Assembly: GCA_964564845.1 (NCBI GenBank)
Contig: CAZMCN010000097.1
Span: 1-8,413 of the forward strand
Reading direction: 5' to 3'
Length of the DNA: 8,413 nucleotides
Source: CAYXPG01 sp964564845
Lineage (GTDB): Bacteria > Planctomycetota > Phycisphaerae > Sedimentisphaerales > Anaerobacaceae
The notes under the pieces were generated by a model. The model was not told the DNA's origin. It ran no database searches and was given only the letters and a program-made list of their open reading frames with translations. A program made the translations under genes and the position numbers. Shown here one piece after another: positions 6,219-8,413 of this stretch (position 1 is the first letter of the stretch; each line of letters opens with the position of its first letter).

Positions 6219-6650
6219 ATGAGAATTGCGATAGCGTCTGACCATGCGGGTTTTAGCTATAAGGAGCAGATAAAGGTATTTTTGCTTGAACGTGGTCATG
6301 AGGTTATCGATTTTGGCACAGATAGCACTGAACCGGTAGATTATCCTGATATTGTCCGGCCTGCGGCGGAGGCGGTAGCCAACGGCGAATTTGAGCGAGG
6401 AATCGTATTGGGCGGCTCGGGAACCGGCGAAGCAATGGTTGCGAACAAGACAGCGGGTATTAGATGTGCTTTGTGCTGGGATTTGCTCTCGGGACGGCTC
6501 AGTCGGGAGCACAACGACGCCAATATGCTCAGTCTCGGTGAACGTATGATGCCAATTCATGAGGCGCTGGGTATAGTGGATATCTGGCTGAGCACACCAT
6601 TCGAAGGGGGGCGGCATAAACGGCGTGTCGAGAATATCGAAAAACATTAG
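6219..6650 (+). CDS. rpiB: RpiB/LacAB-family sugar-phosphate isomerase
   Basis: Cytoplasmic isomerase, most likely ribose-5-phosphate to ribulose-5-phosphate in the pentose phosphate pathway. It is 143 residues, the family length. SDHAG (7-11) carries the Asp/His pair, and HNDAN (98-102) with SLGERM (105-110) form the phosphate and substrate site. The anion-hole loop reads GGSGTGEAMVANK (65-77). E. coli RpiB has a catalytic Cys in this loop; here that Cys is absent and the loop matches the actinobacterial-type GGSGxGE, in which Glu (Glu71 here) is the base. LacAB galactose isomerases or other aldose-phosphate substrates cannot be excluded. AAAGG at 6207-6211 sets the start. The gene sits 79 bases upstream of terL on the same strand. 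Confidence 0.9.
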   Translation: MRIAIASDHAGFSYKEQIKVFLLERGHEVIDFGTDSTEPVDYPDIVRPAAEAVANGEFERGIVLGGSGTGEAMVANKTAGIRCALCWDLLSGRLSREHNDANMLSLGERMMPIHEALGIVDIWLSTPFEGGRHKRRVENIEKH

Positions 6651-6729
6651 AAAAGCGGTAACTGTTTTTTTGTAAATTAGACAGCAGTATCAAAACAACC
6701 TACATTTCAATCGGGGGGTGGTATCAATT

Positions 6730-8235
6730 ATGGCAGAGACGGATTTTTTACAAAGTCGTGAGGTGGATGAATATGGTATCAGGGAAGCCGGGCGTTTTTA
6801 CTCGGTTCTTCAGCGGAGCCGTCCGATGACGAGGAGCGACCTTAAAAATTATGTGAAGGTTTTTTTGGGGCTTGATATTCCGGATAAAGTAATTTGTCCG
6901 GAGCATTGCAGCCCGCTGGATTATCTTTGGCACAGTTTCAATTGTGACTTTTCTGGTGAGAAAAGACCGAATGCTGATGCGGTGGTCTGGGCGAATCGTT
7001 CCGGCGGCAAGACAGAATTAGCTGCGGTGGCAACACTTCTGGACTGTGTGTTTAAGCCGAGGTGCCGGGTTCGAATTCTTGGTGGTTCGGGCGAGCAGGC
7101 TGGGAGAATGTATGAGTATCTACTTGGTTTTTTGAAAGACGGTTTTGAAAATTTTGCGGCGGGCCCCATTCGGAAGGGGAAATGCCGCTTTGTCAATGGT
7201 TCAGAAGTGGAGGTTCTGACGCAGTCGGCGACGAGTGTTCGCGGCCAGCATATTCAGAAGCTGCGTTGCGATGAGGTTGAGTTGTTTGACGAGGATGTTT
7301 TTGGAGCGGCCAAGTTCACGACTCAGAGCACAGAGGGTCTTCTTTCGGCGATGGATGTAATCAGCACAATGCATCGGCCATACGGTCTTATGCATAAGGC
7401 AGTTTCATCGGCAGTTCATTACGGGACGCCTGTTTTTAAGTGGTGTCTGTGGGAGGTGATTGAGAAATGTAAAGATAGAAGCTGTTCGCAGTGTCCATTG
7501 TGGCAAGATTGCAGGGGGCGAGCGAAAAGGTCCCGTGGTTATTTGAAAATTGACGACTGTATCACGCAAATGCGGCGGGTGAGCCGGGCAGGATGGGATT
7601 CGGAGATGCTCTGCAAGAGGCCGAGTTTAGAGAATGTTGTTTTTGATGAGTTTGACCCGGAAGTTCACGTTATGCCTATTGATTATGCCCCTAACCTGCC
7701 TTTGTATCGGGCACTTGACTTTGGTTTTGTTAATCCGTTTGTGTGTTTGTGGATTCAGGTTGATGAGAGTGGTGTTGTGCGGGTATTCGATGAGTATATC
7801 CGCAGCCGGGCGACGATTGACGTGCATGCAGCCGAACTAAAGGTTCGAACTCCTGGCGGCGAGTCTAAAGTGACGGCGACCTTTTGCGACCCTTCCGGTG
7901 CGGGGGTAAATGACGTTACGGGCACAAGCAGTGTTCGGGAGTTACGCTCGATGGGGATAAGAATAAGGTTCAGGCGGAGCGGGATTCTGGAGGGTATCGA
8001 ACTTATCCGCCGGGCCGTCAAAAATGGTGAAGGCCGAAGTAGGCTCATAATCTCGCCGAGGTGCATCAGGTTGATAGAGGCGATGCGGTGCTATCATTAT
8101 CCGGACAATTCGGGTGGTGTAGGGGGTGGTGAACTGCCATTAAAAGACGGTTTATACGACCATCCTATAGATGCTCTACGATACTTTTTTGTCAACTACA
8201 ATCGTGGTACGAAGCCGACCAGCAGGCGTTATTAG
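6730..8235 (+). CDS. Phage-type terminase large subunit (packaging ATPase-nuclease)
   Basis: Motor and nuclease that cuts concatemeric DNA and pumps it into a prohead. It is 501 residues, normal for the family, and appears complete. ATPase part: Walker A ANRSGGKT (88-95), Walker B KLRCDE (177-182) and coupling motif STMHRP (212-217). Between the domains is a Cys cluster C247-x4-C252-x2-C255-x5-C261, probably metal-binding. RNase H-like nuclease part: ALDFGF with Asp330, FCDPSG with Asp387, and YDHPIDALRYF with Asp477 and Asp481. All expected acidic residues are present, so the enzyme looks functional. GTG 6718 is in frame, but it lies in the G-rich ribosome site (6713-6721) that serves ATG 6730. 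It is separated from TerS by two metabolic-type genes, which is atypical for a phage. Confidence 0.92.
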   Translation: MAETDFLQSREVDEYGIREAGRFYSVLQRSRPMTRSDLKNYVKVFLGLDIPDKVICPEHCSPLDYLWHSFNCDFSGEKRPNADAVVWANRSGGKTELAAVATLLDCVFKPRCRVRILGGSGEQAGRMYEYLLGFLKDGFENFAAGPIRKGKCRFVNGSEVEVLTQSATSVRGQHIQKLRCDEVELFDEDVFGAAKFTTQSTEGLLSAMDVISTMHRPYGLMHKAVSSAVHYGTPVFKWCLWEVIEKCKDRSCSQCPLWQDCRGRAKRSRGYLKIDDCITQMRRVSRAGWDSEMLCKRPSLENVVFDEFDPEVHVMPIDYAPNLPLYRALDFGFVNPFVCLWIQVDESGVVRVFDEYIRSRATIDVHAAELKVRTPGGESKVTATFCDPSGAGVNDVTGTSSVRELRSMGIRIRFRRSGILEGIELIRRAVKNGEGRSRLIISPRCIRLIEAMRCYHYPDNSGGVGGGELPLKDGLYDHPIDALRYFFVNYNRGTKPTSRRY

Positions 8236-8248
8236 CAGTGATTGGAAG

Positions 8249-8305
8249 AATTGCCTCAAACTTCGGGGTTTTTTGAAAGCCAACTTCGGGGGGCAATTGG
8301 CTCAA
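8249..8305 (+). terminator. Weak stem-loops after the terminase gene
   Basis: AACTTCGGGG occurs twice, at 8259-8268 and 8282-8291, and the first copy runs into a T6 run (8269-8274) after AAAC/GTTT pairing. AGCCAA (8278-8283) pairs with TTGGCT (8297-8302), and AATTGCC (8249-8255) pairs with GGCAATT (8292-8298) as an alternative. None is a strong terminator; the element may attenuate transcription into the next gene. Confidence 0.35.
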
Positions 8306-8314
8306 GGCGCACTG

Positions 8315-8379
8315 CTTGTGTATGACGATATAGGGGGTAGTTTTTAATTTTCTATAACCCCTTATTACACAAGGAGGTG
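8315..8379 (+). promoter_or_regulatory. Folded leader touching the next gene's ribosome site
   Basis: CTTGTGTA (8315-8322) pairs perfectly with TACACAAG (8366-8373), enclosing GGGGT (8334-8338) with ACCCC (8357-8361). The last three bases of the outer arm are the first three of the Shine-Dalgarno sequence AAGGAGGTG (8371-8379). Folding would partly hide that site, which suggests control of translation of the gene starting at 8384. Confidence 0.4.
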
Positions 8380-8383
8380 CATT

Positions 8384-8413
8384 ATGTTGAAACGTAAAGC
8401 TCTAATGGAATCA
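8384..8413 (+). CDS. Start of an unidentified gene, cut by the right edge
   Basis: Only ten codons are visible: MLKRKALMES. ATG 8384 is preceded by a perfect anti-16S match AAGGAGGTG (8371-8379) at good spacing, the best ribosome site in the window. Following a terminase large subunit, a portal or other head gene is the usual phage order, but nothing in the ten residues shows it. Confidence 0.6.
   Translation, partial: MLKRKALMES

Noticed and set aside
6189..6647. A 152-codon minus-strand frame opposite rpiB.
   Set aside because: The plus strand encodes an unmistakable RpiB over the same bases; the antisense product has no recognisable motif.
1..8413. CRISPR array, tRNA, rRNA, insertion sequence or phage att site.
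   Set aside because: I saw no regularly spaced repeats, tRNA-like cloverleaf, transposase gene or long direct repeats in a reading by eye.

Overview
The window looks like chromosomal DNA from an anaerobic planctomycete-type bacterium (class Phycisphaerae is my best guess). This is inferred from gene style, moderate GC content, many TTG/GTG alternatives upstream of true ATG starts, and intergenic sequence rich in short palindromes. No rRNA, tRNA or CRISPR is present, and the lineage is not proven.

Layout. Positions 1-262 are non-coding, with a long hairpin. Two minus-strand genes follow: a divergent PfkB-family sugar kinase (263-1228) and a DUF4186-family protein (1368-1751). The DUF4186 gene carries two compensating one-base shifts. 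Its promoter and that of the plus-strand genes diverge from about 1760-1920. A tightly packed plus-strand block comes next (2191-5142): a tandem helix-turn-helix protein, an ABC-type ATPase, a GNAT acetyltransferase, a ParB-N-domain protein and a terminase-small-subunit-like protein. Gaps are 19 and 9 bases, then overlaps of 35 and 50 bases. After that come a UlaG-like metallo-beta-lactamase-fold hydrolase (5223-5852), a 366-base structured intergenic region, an RpiB-type sugar-phosphate isomerase (6219-6650), a complete phage-type terminase large subunit (6730-8235), a folded leader, and the first ten codons of another gene with a perfect Shine-Dalgarno site (8384 to the right edge).

How it fits together. 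The ATPase and acetyltransferase pair matches the family described as an ABC-type ATPase fused to a predicted acetyltransferase (COG2401), here split into two adjacent genes. Next to a ParB-like protein and both terminase subunits, this is a DNA-recognition and packaging module of the kind found in phages, prophages or gene-transfer-agent-like elements. TerS and TerL are separated by about 1.6 kb holding two metabolic-type genes, and the nucleotide composition does not change visibly between them. I read this as a resident or domesticated packaging module rather than a fresh prophage. No integrase, att site, capsid or portal gene lies in the window, so that reading remains an inference.
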